44,956 nt of DNA, taken from assembly GCA_036796255.1 (NCBI GenBank), contig DAIRDH010000026.1:1-44956 (forward strand). The letters are read 5' to 3'. The translations under genes and the position numbers were made by a program. The notes under the pieces are model-generated. The model worked only from the letters and a program-made list of their open reading frames with translations. It did not search any database and was not told where the DNA came from. Origin of the DNA: T3Sed10-241 sp036796255. GTDB lineage: Bacteria; Bacteroidota; Bacteroidia; Flavobacteriales_D; Cryomorphaceae. Each line of letters begins with the position of its first letter. Positions within the stretch are counted from its first letter, which is position 1. Positions 16,612-25,819 of this stretch are shown here, one piece after another.

Positions 16612-17142
16612 TTACTTTAATCTGAATGCGAGGCTTTTAATTGTAGATCCCAAAAATAGGTTACGGTTAGCGGCATTGTCAAGTGACAATTCAAAATTGT
16701 AATTGCTATCCACCACAACAAAATTCAATACAGCGCCGTTTTCAAGGGCTTTGGCATTATCAGAAATAATTAATACTGGCTTGCCTGATAGCTCGGCAGA
16801 AATTGATGGAAGGATGTCAGAGAACTCCTTGCCTACATACAGCACATGACACGTGCTGATATTTAGCGTTTTCGAAAGCTTTCTGATTTCAATTGGCTGA
16901 CTCCCTATTTGTTTCTCGCTGTAGCGCTTCACAAGCTCTTGGTGCAGATTGCCACCGCCCATAACTGATATCACAAAATTTCCCGACTTATACTCCGCCG
17001 GCCAATCAATCAGCTTTGAAAAATTATACAAGTAACTCGCTTTTATGATGGCTCCAGTATCCCTTCCTTCAAATTCCGGTAATTGCTGCCCGCTTGCCTG
17101 GGCAAAAACAATCGAAAATAGAAGGAGGTAGAAGTACTTCAT
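16612..17142 (-). CDS. YfiR-like periplasmic protein (DUF4154 family)
   Basis: A 176-residue exported protein with signal peptide MKYFYLLLFSIVFAQASG. The mature part shows family features: IIKASYLYNFSKLIDWP near the start, FVISVMGGG, CHVLYVGKEF and a C-terminal LGSTIKSLAFRL. In Pseudomonas, YfiR is a periplasmic repressor of a HAMP-containing diguanylate cyclase. Here the downstream HAMP protein carries a phosphatase domain instead. The ATG at 17142 is preferred to GTG at 17148 because an AGGG lies upstream and signal peptides begin there. Only one cysteine is present, so the disulphides described for Pseudomonas YfiR cannot form within one chain. Confidence 0.8.
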   Translation of the reverse strand: MKYFYLLLFSIVFAQASGQQLPEFEGRDTGAIIKASYLYNFSKLIDWPAEYKSGNFVISVMGGGNLHQELVKRYSEKQIGSQPIEIRKLSKTLNISTCHVLYVGKEFSDILPSISAELSGKPVLIISDNAKALENGAVLNFVVVDSNYNFELSLDNAANRNLFLGSTIKSLAFRLK

Positions 17143-17164
17143 AAACACCCTTTGTGGTGTAGCG

Positions 17165-17194
17165 CTAATGTATGTAAAAGACCCAGCGAACCAA
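17165..17194 (-). promoter_or_regulatory. Likely promoter of the yfiR-like/TPR/phosphatase operon
   Basis: On the minus strand, TTG (17194-17192) and TACATTAG (17172-17165; one base off TAnnTTTG) are 19 bp apart. They would start transcription about 16 nt before the ATG at 17142. Confidence 0.5.
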
Positions 17195-17293
17195 TGTTAT
17201 CACAGCTCTTTGTTATCAACTAAGAGCTATTGAAAATTCGGTTGTTTCTCTACGGGGAATTTCTTCACAAGTTTTCGAAATGAAAAATTAATT

Positions 17294-17788
17294 TCATTCG
17301 CCTTGCATTACCCCCAATTCACGGTCGAAAAGGTATAGTCCGCCCTTATCGTTACCTATCAAAGCGAGTTTGTCAAGTATAGTCCTTGCAAGTGCCTCTT
17401 CCTCTATTTGTTCAGAAACATACCACTGCATAAAGTTGTGCGTGGTGTAGTCCTTTTCAGCCAGACACGTGTCAACGACATCATTTATGCGCTGCGTTAC
17501 ATTACGCTCATGCTCAAACAACAACTTAAAAACAGCCTGTACTGAATCAAATGTGGCAGGCGGCTTTGGCAAATCTGGAATTACTGCCTTGCCTCCCCTT
17601 TGGTTGACATAGTTGATCAACTTTAGCATGTGCTGTCGCTCCTCGTCACTATGCCTGTATAGAAACTGGGAAACGCCATTAAAACCTTGATTGTCGGCCC
17701 ATGAGGCCATGGCCAGATAAAATTGTGATGATTTTGCTTCAACTTCTATCTGCCCATTGAGTGCACTTTCTATGCTTGCGGATACCAT
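17294..17788 (-). CDS. Ferritin (iron-storage ferroxidase)
   Basis: A 164-residue four-helix-bundle protein of the bacterial non-haem ferritin type, forming 24-mers that oxidise and store iron. Ferroxidase ligands fall in the expected places: E near EVEAKSSQFYL, the SDEERQHM motif, and FMQWYVSEQIEEEALA. Length matches bacterial FtnA (160-170). It is monocistronic, with an exact -7 element 16 bp upstream of its ATG and a divergent RNase R gene. Confidence 0.92.
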   Translation of the reverse strand: MVSASIESALNGQIEVEAKSSQFYLAMASWADNQGFNGVSQFLYRHSDEERQHMLKLINYVNQRGGKAVIPDLPKPPATFDSVQAVFKLLFEHERNVTQRINDVVDTCLAEKDYTTHNFMQWYVSEQIEEEALARTILDKLALIGNDKGGLYLFDRELGVMQGE

Positions 17789-17803
17789 ATTTTCAGTTTT
17801 TCA

Positions 17804-17811
17804 CAAATGTA
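17804..17811 (-). promoter_or_regulatory. -7 element of the ferritin gene
   Basis: TACATTTG on the minus strand matches TAnnTTTG exactly. The predicted start lies about 10 nt upstream of the ATG. No convincing -33 element was found. Confidence 0.55.
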
Positions 17812-17924
17812 CGAAGCAAATCACTCCCTCCATTCACATTGGCCAATTCATACCGTCTTCATGTTGAAAACTGAAGCGAAGCATAAAAGGCCTTGCACAA
17901 TTTATGTGTACCTTCCTGCCCTAT

Positions 17925-20075
17925 ATGGCTAGAAATAAAAAGCGCAGCACACAGACAATCCCCAAAAAATCATTTTCGAAAAAGTCGCTCGTTTCTGAGA
18001 TAATGGCCCTTTTTCGAGAAAATTCCGGGGCTATCTTTAATTACAAACAAATCTCATCAAGGTTAAACGTTGGGGATCCCGCCGGTCGCCAACAAGTATT
18101 GGAAAACCTGAGAGAAATGACGCGCATGGAAATGCTCGAACAGCCCAGCACTGGAAAATTTGTAATTCACCCATCACAAATTGCCGTCATCGAGGGTACC
18201 ATCGACTTTACGAAAAATGGTTCTGCCTACGTAATCACAGATGCCACGGGCGATGACATCTTCGTGAATGAAAAAAACACCTATACAGCCTTGCACGGAG
18301 ACCGTGTGGAGGTTTCCCTGCTCAAAAAGAACAGGGGGCAAATGGAAGGGAAAGTTGAAAAGGTGATCAGCAGGGGCGCAGAGCAGTATGTTGGCATTGT
18401 GGAAGTATCTGAACGACAAACATTTTTTGTACCTAGTAATTCGAGAATTCACATTGATTTCTATATCGACAACCGCAAGCTGAATGGTGCAAAGAATGGT
18501 CAAAAAGTTATCGTAAAGCTCATTGACTGGCCCGACCCAAAGAGAGCACCTTTTGCTGAAGTGATCGATGTACTTGGCGAGCCGGGCGAACACAATGTAG
18601 AAATGCATGCCATTTTGGTGGAATTTGGATTGCCCTATGAGTTTCCACAGGCCGTACTCGATGCTGCACAGAAAATCAATATCGAAATCAGTGAAGAAGA
18701 AATCGCTCGGAGAAGAGACCTCCGCGGGGTTACCACGTTCACCATTGATCCTGAAGATGCGAAAGACTTTGATGATGCGCTTAGTTTGCGCAAGCTTGAC
18801 AATGGTCGATATGAATTGGGCGTGCACATTGCCGATGTTTCGCACTATGTAAAGCCAGGTGATATTATCGACACCGAAGCAGTGAAGCGGGCTACTTCCG
18901 TATACCTGGTAGACCGTGTTGTTCCTATGCTTCCAGAAGTGCTCTCAAACTATGTATGCAGTCTGAGGCCCAATGAAGACAGGCTCTGCATGTCGGCGAT
19001 TTTCGAAATTGATCAAGCCGGCAAAGTGCGCGACTCCTGGTTTGGGCGCAGCATCATCAACAGTAATAGACGCTTCACATATGAAGAAGCCCAAGAGGTA
19101 ATTGAATCCGGTAAGGGCGATCATGCCGAAGAGATTGGTCAACTGCACACATGGGCCAAGGCTATGCGCAAAGAGCGCATGGATAAGGGTGCTATCGAAT
19201 TCTCGGGCGTAGAGGTTAAATTTAAGCTCGATGAAAATGGCAAACCCATCGGTGTTTACCAAAAGGTGATGAAGGAAGCCAACTGGCTCATTGAAGAGTT
19301 TATGCTTTTGGCCAACCGTAGGGTGGCTCAATACATTGGCGCACCACCCAAAGGCCAGCAAGCCAAAACATACGTGTACCGCATCCATGACTTGCCTGAC
19401 ACCGAAAAGCTCAAAACCCTGCGCGATTTTGTAAGCAATCTGGGTTATAAGCTGCACAGCGTAGATCCTGAGAAAGCATCCGGGGCCTTGAATCAACTTA
19501 TGGTTCAAATAAAGGACAAGCCCGAAGAAGATATCGTGAAGCAAATGGCCATTCGTACCATGGCCAAAGCTGTATACTCTACTGAGAATATTGGCCATTA
19601 TGGTTTGGGATTTAGCCACTACACGCATTTTACCTCCCCGATCAGACGTTATCCCGATGTGATAGCCCACCGCCTGCTCATGCAGTATCAGCAAGGTGCT
19701 AAAAGTGTTCCTGCCAATGAATTGGAGCGCTCGTGCAAGCATGCATCAAATATGGAGAAAAAGGCTTCAGATGCCGAGCGTGCCTCAATCAAATACAAAC
19801 AGGTTGAGTTTATGCTCGATAAAATAGGAGAAGTATTCCAGGGCACCGTCAGCGGACTCGCGCGATGGGGAATGTACGTAGAGCTTGAAGGCAATAAATG
19901 TGAGGGTATGGTGCCTTTAAACACCATGGACGACGACATTTACAGGTTTGATGAACGCAAGAATCAAATTATCGGTACCAAATACAAAGAAGTGTATTCC
20001 TTTGGAGATACGGTAAAGGTAAAAGTGCACGGTGCCGATATGATCCAAAAGCAACTCGACTTCCGCATCGCTTAA
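17925..20075 (+). CDS. rnr: Ribonuclease R
   Basis: A 716-residue processive 3'-5' exoribonuclease that degrades structured RNA. A basic N-terminus (ARNKKRSTQ) and winged-helix region are followed by cold-shock OB folds (about 85-240). The RNB catalytic domain has its magnesium-binding aspartates in TIDPEDAKDFDDALS (residues 273-287) and continues with HIADVSHYV and the late HYTHFTSPIRRYPD motif. A C-terminal S1 domain starts VFQGTVSGLARWGMYV. The ATG at 17925 (MARNKKRS) is preferred to 17904 because it begins at the family's basic N-terminus. It converges with the response regulator gene 15 bp downstream. Confidence 0.94.
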   Translation: MARNKKRSTQTIPKKSFSKKSLVSEIMALFRENSGAIFNYKQISSRLNVGDPAGRQQVLENLREMTRMEMLEQPSTGKFVIHPSQIAVIEGTIDFTKNGSAYVITDATGDDIFVNEKNTYTALHGDRVEVSLLKKNRGQMEGKVEKVISRGAEQYVGIVEVSERQTFFVPSNSRIHIDFYIDNRKLNGAKNGQKVIVKLIDWPDPKRAPFAEVIDVLGEPGEHNVEMHAILVEFGLPYEFPQAVLDAAQKINIEISEEEIARRRDLRGVTTFTIDPEDAKDFDDALSLRKLDNGRYELGVHIADVSHYVKPGDIIDTEAVKRATSVYLVDRVVPMLPEVLSNYVCSLRPNEDRLCMSAIFEIDQAGKVRDSWFGRSIINSNRRFTYEEAQEVIESGKGDHAEEIGQLHTWAKAMRKERMDKGAIEFSGVEVKFKLDENGKPIGVYQKVMKEANWLIEEFMLLANRRVAQYIGAPPKGQQAKTYVYRIHDLPDTEKLKTLRDFVSNLGYKLHSVDPEKASGALNQLMVQIKDKPEEDIVKQMAIRTMAKAVYSTENIGHYGLGFSHYTHFTSPIRRYPDVIAHRLLMQYQQGAKSVPANELERSCKHASNMEKKASDAERASIKYKQVEFMLDKIGEVFQGTVSGLARWGMYVELEGNKCEGMVPLNTMDDDIYRFDERKNQIIGTKYKEVYSFGDTVKVKVHGADMIQKQLDFRIA

Positions 20076-20090
20076 AGCAAATAAAACTGC

Positions 20091-20843
20091 TTATACCTGG
20101 TTGATGCGCTTGGATAGGTCATCCTTATAGGATCCACCTATAGGAATTACTTTCTTGTCGTTTTCCAGAATAAGATTGGGCTGTTCAATAGCGGCTATCT
20201 TATCCAGACGAACAATAAATGAGCGGTGAACCCTTATGAAGTCATCCTGTGGAAGCTTTGATACAATATCCTTCATTGTTGAGTGGATGGTGTATCTGTT
20301 GTTTAAGGCATTGATTACAACGTAATCTTTCAATGCTTCCACAAAATAAATATCTGTGGTCTTAAGCTTCACGAGTCGTGAATTGGACTTCACAAAAATG
20401 AAATCCTTGTTGTCTTTATTTTCTACAATAGAAAACAACAAGTCCCGCTCTTTACGCACTGCGGCCTCTTTGGAATGCTTGTATATGGCCATTTCGATTG
20501 AAGTATGGATATCAATCTCCTTAAATGGTTTGATTATATACCCATAAGGTTCGGTTACTTTCGCCTTAGCAAGCGTTGCCTCATCAGCATAGGCGGTCAA
20601 ATATATTACCGGAATATCCAAATGCGCCTTAATTTGTTCTGATGCCTCGATACCTGTTAGTTGTCCTTTAAGCATAATATCCATGAGAACAATGTCAGGT
20701 TTGAGTTCTCCAACCATCTCAATGGCCTTTTCACCTGTGGAAGCAGCGCCCAGAACATTATATCCCAATTTTTTCAAACTATGTTGGATATCCTTTGAAA
20801 CGATTGCCTCATCTTCTACTACGAAAACGTTGGTCTTAGCCAT
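20091..20843 (-). CDS. LytTR-family response regulator
   Basis: A 250-residue DNA-binding regulator. The receiver domain (about 4-120) has the acidic pair at VVEDEA, the phospho-acceptor D55 in VLMDIM and K106 in IIKPF. The LytTR domain (about 150-247) reads IFVKSNSRLVKLKTTDIYFVEALKDYV and ends with FIRVHRSFIVRL, standard for the family. The gene starts 11 bp after the histidine kinase stop on the same strand, so the two form a two-component system. Its target promoters are not evident in this window. Confidence 0.93.
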   Translation of the reverse strand: MAKTNVFVVEDEAIVSKDIQHSLKKLGYNVLGAASTGEKAIEMVGELKPDIVLMDIMLKGQLTGIEASEQIKAHLDIPVIYLTAYADEATLAKAKVTEPYGYIIKPFKEIDIHTSIEMAIYKHSKEAAVRKERDLLFSIVENKDNKDFIFVKSNSRLVKLKTTDIYFVEALKDYVVINALNNRYTIHSTMKDIVSKLPQDDFIRVHRSFIVRLDKIAAIEQPNLILENDKKVIPIGGSYKDDLSKRINQV

Positions 20844-20854
20844 TTTAAACCTTT

Positions 20855-23767
20855 TTAGTGTTTATCAAAAGTAATTAAATATTCTGTACCGTTTTCGGCA
20901 CTTACGTTTATATCAGCATCCAACTGGTCAGCCAATGTATAAACCAGTTGTAATCCAAGTGATTCCGAATTCTTCACATCAAGGTCGTCGGGCAGGCCAA
21001 CGCCATTATCAGCGACTAAAAGGTTAATTTTTCCTTTCACCTCATTCAGCTTCATTGTGATCTCTCCAGATTGATTGTTGGGGAAAGCATATTTCAAAGC
21101 ATTCGAAACGAGCTCATTTACTATAAGTCCGCAAGGTATAGCCTGGTCAAGGATAAGATAAACCTTCTGAAAATCTGTTTTCAAATTTATCCTGCCTAAA
21201 CCAATACTATAAGAATGTATAAGACTTCCACTAAGAGACATGATGTAGTCACTAAACTCAATTTTTGAGAAATCCCGGGTATGATAAAGCGACTCATGGA
21301 TAAAGCTCATTGACTTGATTCTGTTCTGGCTTTCACGAAGAATGTTGAGAGAATTTTCATCCTTTACGTAGCTGGATTGCAGATTGAGTATGCTGGAAAT
21401 CACCTGTAGGTTATTCTTCACGCGGTGATGCACTTCCTGCAGCAGTACTTCTTTTTCGTGAATGGACTCAAGCATCTGCTGCTGAATTTCTTTTTTATCC
21501 GTGATTTCGTAGCTGAGGCAGGATATTTCCTTTATTTCACCGCTCTCAAGGTAAATTGGATTTAAAAATGTTTCCATCCAATGGGTCTGACCCTGCTTGT
21601 CAGTAAGTACTCCTTCAAACTGCTGTTTTTCTCCCAGGAAAACATTTTCAAAGTATACTTCAAGCTCTTTCATAGCATCAGCAGAAATGGCCTCTCTCAC
21701 ATCATTTGTAAATCGACTACCGATGCTAACCTCTTTTCCAAGTAGTTTAAAGTGCTGATTGGCATATATCTTATTGAATGCGATGATGCGAAGGTTTTTA
21801 TCGACCGTCCATATGAGCATTGCAGTGCTGTCAAAAATTGCATTGATTTTAGCGGCCTGCTCTTTCAATTTGCGCTCAGCTGCCCGCTTGAAAGTTACTG
21901 TTTGGGAAAGGGCCGCTATTTCCACCACCTTTCCCTTCCCATTGCTAATTGGACTTAGTGACACCTCTTCAAGGTGTTCTTTTCCTAAAATATCAGTAAT
22001 TAAATCTTCAAATTGAGCCTTTTCACCTTGAAATACTTTTCTGTACCACCCAAGCCATTCTTCTCCTTTACCTTTACAACACGCGTCCATAAAGTCTACA
22101 GCACTGCTATTGAGCTCTGGCTTTTTACCAAAACGGTTGTGCATGCGTTTTTCAAAAGATTCATTGAATGAAGTAAACTCAAAATTCTCTCCGACCGACC
22201 ATATCATATGGTTGGAAGCATTAAAGATCGCCTTTATTTTAGCCGACTGTTCGTTCATCTTATGTTCAGCAGCCATCTTTTCAGTTGTGTCAATCGCCAT
22301 TCCCGCGACTTCTTTGATGATGTTGTCAGCAGGATTGAAAATTGGACTCAGGAAAATATCTCTGTAATTTTCTTTCCCTGATTTGTCCTTTGTGTTGGTC
22401 TGAAAGTACTCTCTTTCGCCCGTTCTGAAAACTTTTTTATATTTATTATTCCAAAAATCGTGGTAAATATCTGATGCGAAGCGCTTTTTGGGTTTATTTA
22501 TATCTTTATTGATTTCAGGAGGCTCTCCATAAAGCCTTTCAAACGCAGCAGCATATTCCTGATTGAATGAAGTGAGGGCCGTATTTTTATTCACCGTCCA
22601 GAACATAACCGATCCACTGTTAAAAATAGCCTCTATTTTAGCTTGCTGCTCTCGTGCAAAATCTTCGGCTTCTTTGGTTTTGGTTATATCTCGCATGCTG
22701 CATACGTATCCCAGAGATGACCAACTTTCACTTCTTAAAAGTGAAATAAAAGCCTGTAATGGCAGTCGGCTACCATCCTTTTTTATGAAAATGAGTTCAC
22801 CTTCCCACAATCCATTTACGTTTACTTCTTCAATAATTATGGCCACGTCAATGCCCTTGTCAAGTAAATTTGTGAAAGCAGTACCAACGACTTCTTCTTT
22901 GCTATACCCGGTGATAAGCTGTGATGTTCTATTAAATTCCTGGATGTCCATCTCGCTATTGACAGAAACGATCATTTCAACAGAACTGTCAATAATACTC
23001 CGCACATAGCGCTGGGCATCAGAAAGTTTTTTTTGCGTTCTGGTATGCTCTTGAATTTCAAGTTTAAGTACTTCATTCAACTCTTCAGCATTGGCAGCCC
23101 TCTCTTCTTCTCTGTTCAAGGCAAACTGGAGTTGTTCATCAATCACATGAAGTATAATCAGATGATCATTTTGGCTATTGCGGTTGGGCACAGCTTGCAC
23201 TAAAAGTCGCCTATGGGCACTTTTTTCACTTTTCAGGTATACCTCAGTATGAAGGTATACCTTGCTGTTCCGATTTACATTCAATAATTTCTGCAGTGAC
23301 AGTGCAGAATTGGCCTCGACAAAGTCAAAAATAAGTCGTCCTTGTATATCACGATGTTGATTACCGGACAATACCTCAGCAGCTATTGGATTGTGATCAC
23401 TTATTATTCCATCGTCCGTGCATCTCAAAACAAGGGCACTTGCATTGCTCAAAACTTTCGGAGATTCTTTGTCCTTTTCAAAAATCACCAATGCCCAGTC
23501 CTTTGCAATTTCAAGCGATTTTATGGAGTAAGCATCTGCTGTATCATAGCTGAAGTGTCCGCTATTACTTGTGGCGATGCACAATGTCTTTAGCAAACTT
23601 TCATCTCCGACAATGGTGCTTTTCAATCGATCTTCCAGCTGCAAAAGCAGCCCGTGTCCATTTGAAAATACCACCTCAGCTCTGGATATATCCACCAAAC
23701 ATGCAGGCGTGTTTAGTTCGTCCACATGATTTCTTACATGATTTGGTATAGAGGTAGTTAATGACAA
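20855..23767 (-). CDS. Multi-PAS sensor histidine kinase (HisKA_2 type)
   Basis: A 970-residue cytosolic kinase without transmembrane segments. After an N-terminal PAS-like region comes a PAS with RSIIDSSVEMIVSVN. Then three near-repeated PAS modules each open with AKI.AIF (EAIFNSGSVMFWTVNKN, KAIFNASNHMIWSVGEN, NAIFDSTAMLIWTVDKN). The transmitter has the phospho-acceptor H780 in EVHHRVKNNLQVISSIL, the HisKA_2 signature, and a HATPase with VNELVSNALKYAFP and VADNGVGLP. The input ligand is unknown; the conserved W in the repeated PAS cores hints at a common pocket. It is co-transcribed with the LytTR regulator. Confidence 0.92.
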   Translation of the reverse strand: MSLTTSIPNHVRNHVDELNTPACLVDISRAEVVFSNGHGLLLQLEDRLKSTIVGDESLLKTLCIATSNSGHFSYDTADAYSIKSLEIAKDWALVIFEKDKESPKVLSNASALVLRCTDDGIISDHNPIAAEVLSGNQHRDIQGRLIFDFVEANSALSLQKLLNVNRNSKVYLHTEVYLKSEKSAHRRLLVQAVPNRNSQNDHLIILHVIDEQLQFALNREEERAANAEELNEVLKLEIQEHTRTQKKLSDAQRYVRSIIDSSVEMIVSVNSEMDIQEFNRTSQLITGYSKEEVVGTAFTNLLDKGIDVAIIIEEVNVNGLWEGELIFIKKDGSRLPLQAFISLLRSESWSSLGYVCSMRDITKTKEAEDFAREQQAKIEAIFNSGSVMFWTVNKNTALTSFNQEYAAAFERLYGEPPEINKDINKPKKRFASDIYHDFWNNKYKKVFRTGEREYFQTNTKDKSGKENYRDIFLSPIFNPADNIIKEVAGMAIDTTEKMAAEHKMNEQSAKIKAIFNASNHMIWSVGENFEFTSFNESFEKRMHNRFGKKPELNSSAVDFMDACCKGKGEEWLGWYRKVFQGEKAQFEDLITDILGKEHLEEVSLSPISNGKGKVVEIAALSQTVTFKRAAERKLKEQAAKINAIFDSTAMLIWTVDKNLRIIAFNKIYANQHFKLLGKEVSIGSRFTNDVREAISADAMKELEVYFENVFLGEKQQFEGVLTDKQGQTHWMETFLNPIYLESGEIKEISCLSYEITDKKEIQQQMLESIHEKEVLLQEVHHRVKNNLQVISSILNLQSSYVKDENSLNILRESQNRIKSMSFIHESLYHTRDFSKIEFSDYIMSLSGSLIHSYSIGLGRINLKTDFQKVYLILDQAIPCGLIVNELVSNALKYAFPNNQSGEITMKLNEVKGKINLLVADNGVGLPDDLDVKNSESLGLQLVYTLADQLDADINVSAENGTEYLITFDKH

Positions 23768-23812
23768 AAAATAGAAATATCGGGTAATTTGATATTGCGA
23801 AGTTAAGAAGTC

Positions 23813-25393
23813 CTAGCTGTCAATGTCGTACTGTTCAGCCCTAATTACCCGCTTGCCGTTAATTTTCACTTCCCTTCCCGATTTGTATTTTATATTAAGT
23901 ATTTCTGCACCTTCTTCATCATACTTTTTCCAGCTACCTGTTCGCACGCCGCTATTATAACGCCCTTCGAGCATCAGTTGCCCATTTGGGTAAAACCACT
24001 TGTGCTTCCCGGCTGCCATGCCCGCCACGTATTCGCCTATGAAGTTAATCTGACCATCTTCATATTCATAAATCCATTCTCCTGTTCGCTCTCCATCACT
24101 GTATTTTCCCTTTTCGGTATGATCACCAACATTGAGAAACCATTCCCCGTCTCGCAGACCACTAACGTACTCCCCTTGTACCACAATGTTGCCGTCAAGG
24201 TCATATTCTGTCACTGTCCCATCTTCTCTACCTCTACGGTAAAACTCTTCCCTCCTCAATTTTCCATTTTCATAATACCAGGTCCATTTACCTTGAGGTA
24301 AGCCATTGATATATTTAGCTTTGTGCTCTATTTGCCCATTTTTGTGGTAAAAAATCCAGTCCCCGATGCGCTTGGTATCCTCATATTCGCCTTCAGCCTG
24401 CAATTCGCCTGTGCGGTAGTAAAGTTTCCAATAGCCTTGGTAAGCACCAGTGTCATCAATAATCCCCTCTCCTATTTTCTCTCCCTTGCTGTACAGTTCA
24501 CCACCTTCCAGATTGCCATCTCTGTCATACAGCCTGTGGGTTCCTTCCTTTATTCCATCCACATAACCACCAGTTGATTTGAGCGTGCCGTCTTCGTGAT
24601 ACGTATTTCTCAAATCCAAAATAACCGATTCCTCCGAGTCTACCACCAACTCTCCATCACGGTACTTTTCCAATGTTAAAAGGTCGCCTTTTTTGTCAAA
24701 GGTTTTGAAAATTCCATTTTTCTTGTCGTTCATGAAATATCCCTCTGAAGCCAATACTCCATTAGGGTGAAAGCTTATCCATGGTCCCCTCTTTTTTGCC
24801 TCGTTGTCATACCGGTTTACCTTATCTGCTTTGCGCAAATTACCCTCTTTGTAACCCAGCAGAGTAATGATTCGTCCATCTCTGGAATATTCAAATCCCT
24901 CTCCATGTTCTTTGCCCTCCTCAATTGGAATGCGACTGCGCAGTTCTCCATTAGGGTAGTAATTCAAAACTTCATCGGTGCGTTTGTCATTCACATAGTA
25001 GGTTTTCTCATAAAGCACCCCATCACGATATGTGATTTGAACGCCATTCTTTTTACCTCGTTTGTAGGTGATTTGTGAAACCTTCTCCTGGCTATCATTG
25101 TAGAAAATCCAGGTACTGTCCAATTCAAAATTCTTCCTGTTTCCTTCAGATTGGATATTGCCGCTTGGAAAAAAAGTTTTCCAATATCCTTCAGGTTTGC
25201 CATCCACCATGGTTCCTTCGCTGCTGATTCGGCCATTGTCATATTTATACACTGTGTATTCACCTTGGGCAAAGGTAGCACCACCAAGAAGCAATAAGAA
25301 GAAGGCAAACGTCCTTCCTATACTATTACATTTTATCTTTTTAATTAAAAAAGAAGCATTTGTAATATGGATGTCAACTCTGTGTAAATTCAT
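23813..25393 (-). CDS. Exported MORN-repeat protein
   Basis: A 526-residue protein made almost entirely of 20-25-residue MORN-like repeats of the form YYxNGxLxxEGxYxxGxxxGxWxxY, for example YYENGKLRREEFYRRG and WFYPNGQLMLEGRYNSG, at least 15 in number. A hydrophobic segment (RTFAFFLLLLGGATFAQ) near residue 30-46 is a signal peptide, so it is probably periplasmic or surface-exposed. The ATG at 25393 is chosen because an exact -7 element lies at 25431-25424 on the minus strand; the in-frame ATG at 25468 would lie upstream of that promoter. Such YwqK-like repeat proteins are common in Bacteroidota and have no assigned enzymatic role. Confidence 0.85.
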   Translation of the reverse strand: MNLHRVDIHITNASFLIKKIKCNSIGRTFAFFLLLLGGATFAQGEYTVYKYDNGRISSEGTMVDGKPEGYWKTFFPSGNIQSEGNRKNFELDSTWIFYNDSQEKVSQITYKRGKKNGVQITYRDGVLYEKTYYVNDKRTDEVLNYYPNGELRSRIPIEEGKEHGEGFEYSRDGRIITLLGYKEGNLRKADKVNRYDNEAKKRGPWISFHPNGVLASEGYFMNDKKNGIFKTFDKKGDLLTLEKYRDGELVVDSEESVILDLRNTYHEDGTLKSTGGYVDGIKEGTHRLYDRDGNLEGGELYSKGEKIGEGIIDDTGAYQGYWKLYYRTGELQAEGEYEDTKRIGDWIFYHKNGQIEHKAKYINGLPQGKWTWYYENGKLRREEFYRRGREDGTVTEYDLDGNIVVQGEYVSGLRDGEWFLNVGDHTEKGKYSDGERTGEWIYEYEDGQINFIGEYVAGMAAGKHKWFYPNGQLMLEGRYNSGVRTGSWKKYDEEGAEILNIKYKSGREVKINGKRVIRAEQYDIDS

Positions 25394-25423
25394 TTGGCAT
25401 TTGCTTGGGATAATAGACTTTTC

Positions 25424-25431
25424 CAAAGTTA
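25424..25431 (-). promoter_or_regulatory. -7 element of the MORN-repeat gene
   Basis: TAACTTTG on the minus strand fits TAnnTTTG exactly. Transcription would start near 25417, giving a leader of about 25 nt before the ATG at 25393. Confidence 0.55.
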
Positions 25432-25796
25432 GTAACAGTTTACCAACAGTCCTGTAAATAGAACGCATTCATATGCCCTGCATTGCGTGATATCAACCTT
25501 TATTCTGTTTTTCCCGATATGCATAACTTGAGATGTTTATTGAATGTTTCAATTGTTGATATAGCACGAAATTTGGCTCATAAGTTATGATGTAAATAAC
25601 TTGCTTTGTAAAGGATCAATGTGCTTAGTGAAATTAGTGCAATAAGGGTCCGAATAGTTTTGAGGACTTATACACGATTTATGGGCGTTTTGAACACTTA
25701 AAGCATGGATAAGTGATTTTAATAGCCCTTGTATGTTAAGCTGTTGTAAAGTTCTTTTTTTGTATTGTTCATAAATCGTCAGTGTTTGCAATGGAT
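25432..25796. other. AT-rich intergenic region with repeated ATAACTTG motifs
   Basis: About 365 bp between divergent genes with no credible CDS. ATAACTTG occurs at 25523-25530 and 25596-25603. A near-palindrome TCATAAGTTATGA (25578-25590) contains the same core inverted. Two DnaA-box-like 9-mers, TTATACACG (25668) and CATGGATAA (25704), each match the consensus at 7 of 9 positions. CACTTA/TAAGTG form a short inverted repeat at 25695-25715. A regulatory role is possible; I cannot name the factor. Confidence 0.4.
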
Positions 25797-25804
25797 TATC
25801 TTTG
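25797..25804 (+). promoter_or_regulatory. -7 element of rpiB
   Basis: TATCTTTG matches TAnnTTTG exactly. Transcription would start about 10 nt before the rpiB ATG. No -33 element is clear. Confidence 0.55.
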
Positions 25805-25819
25805 TAGAAATTTAGAACC

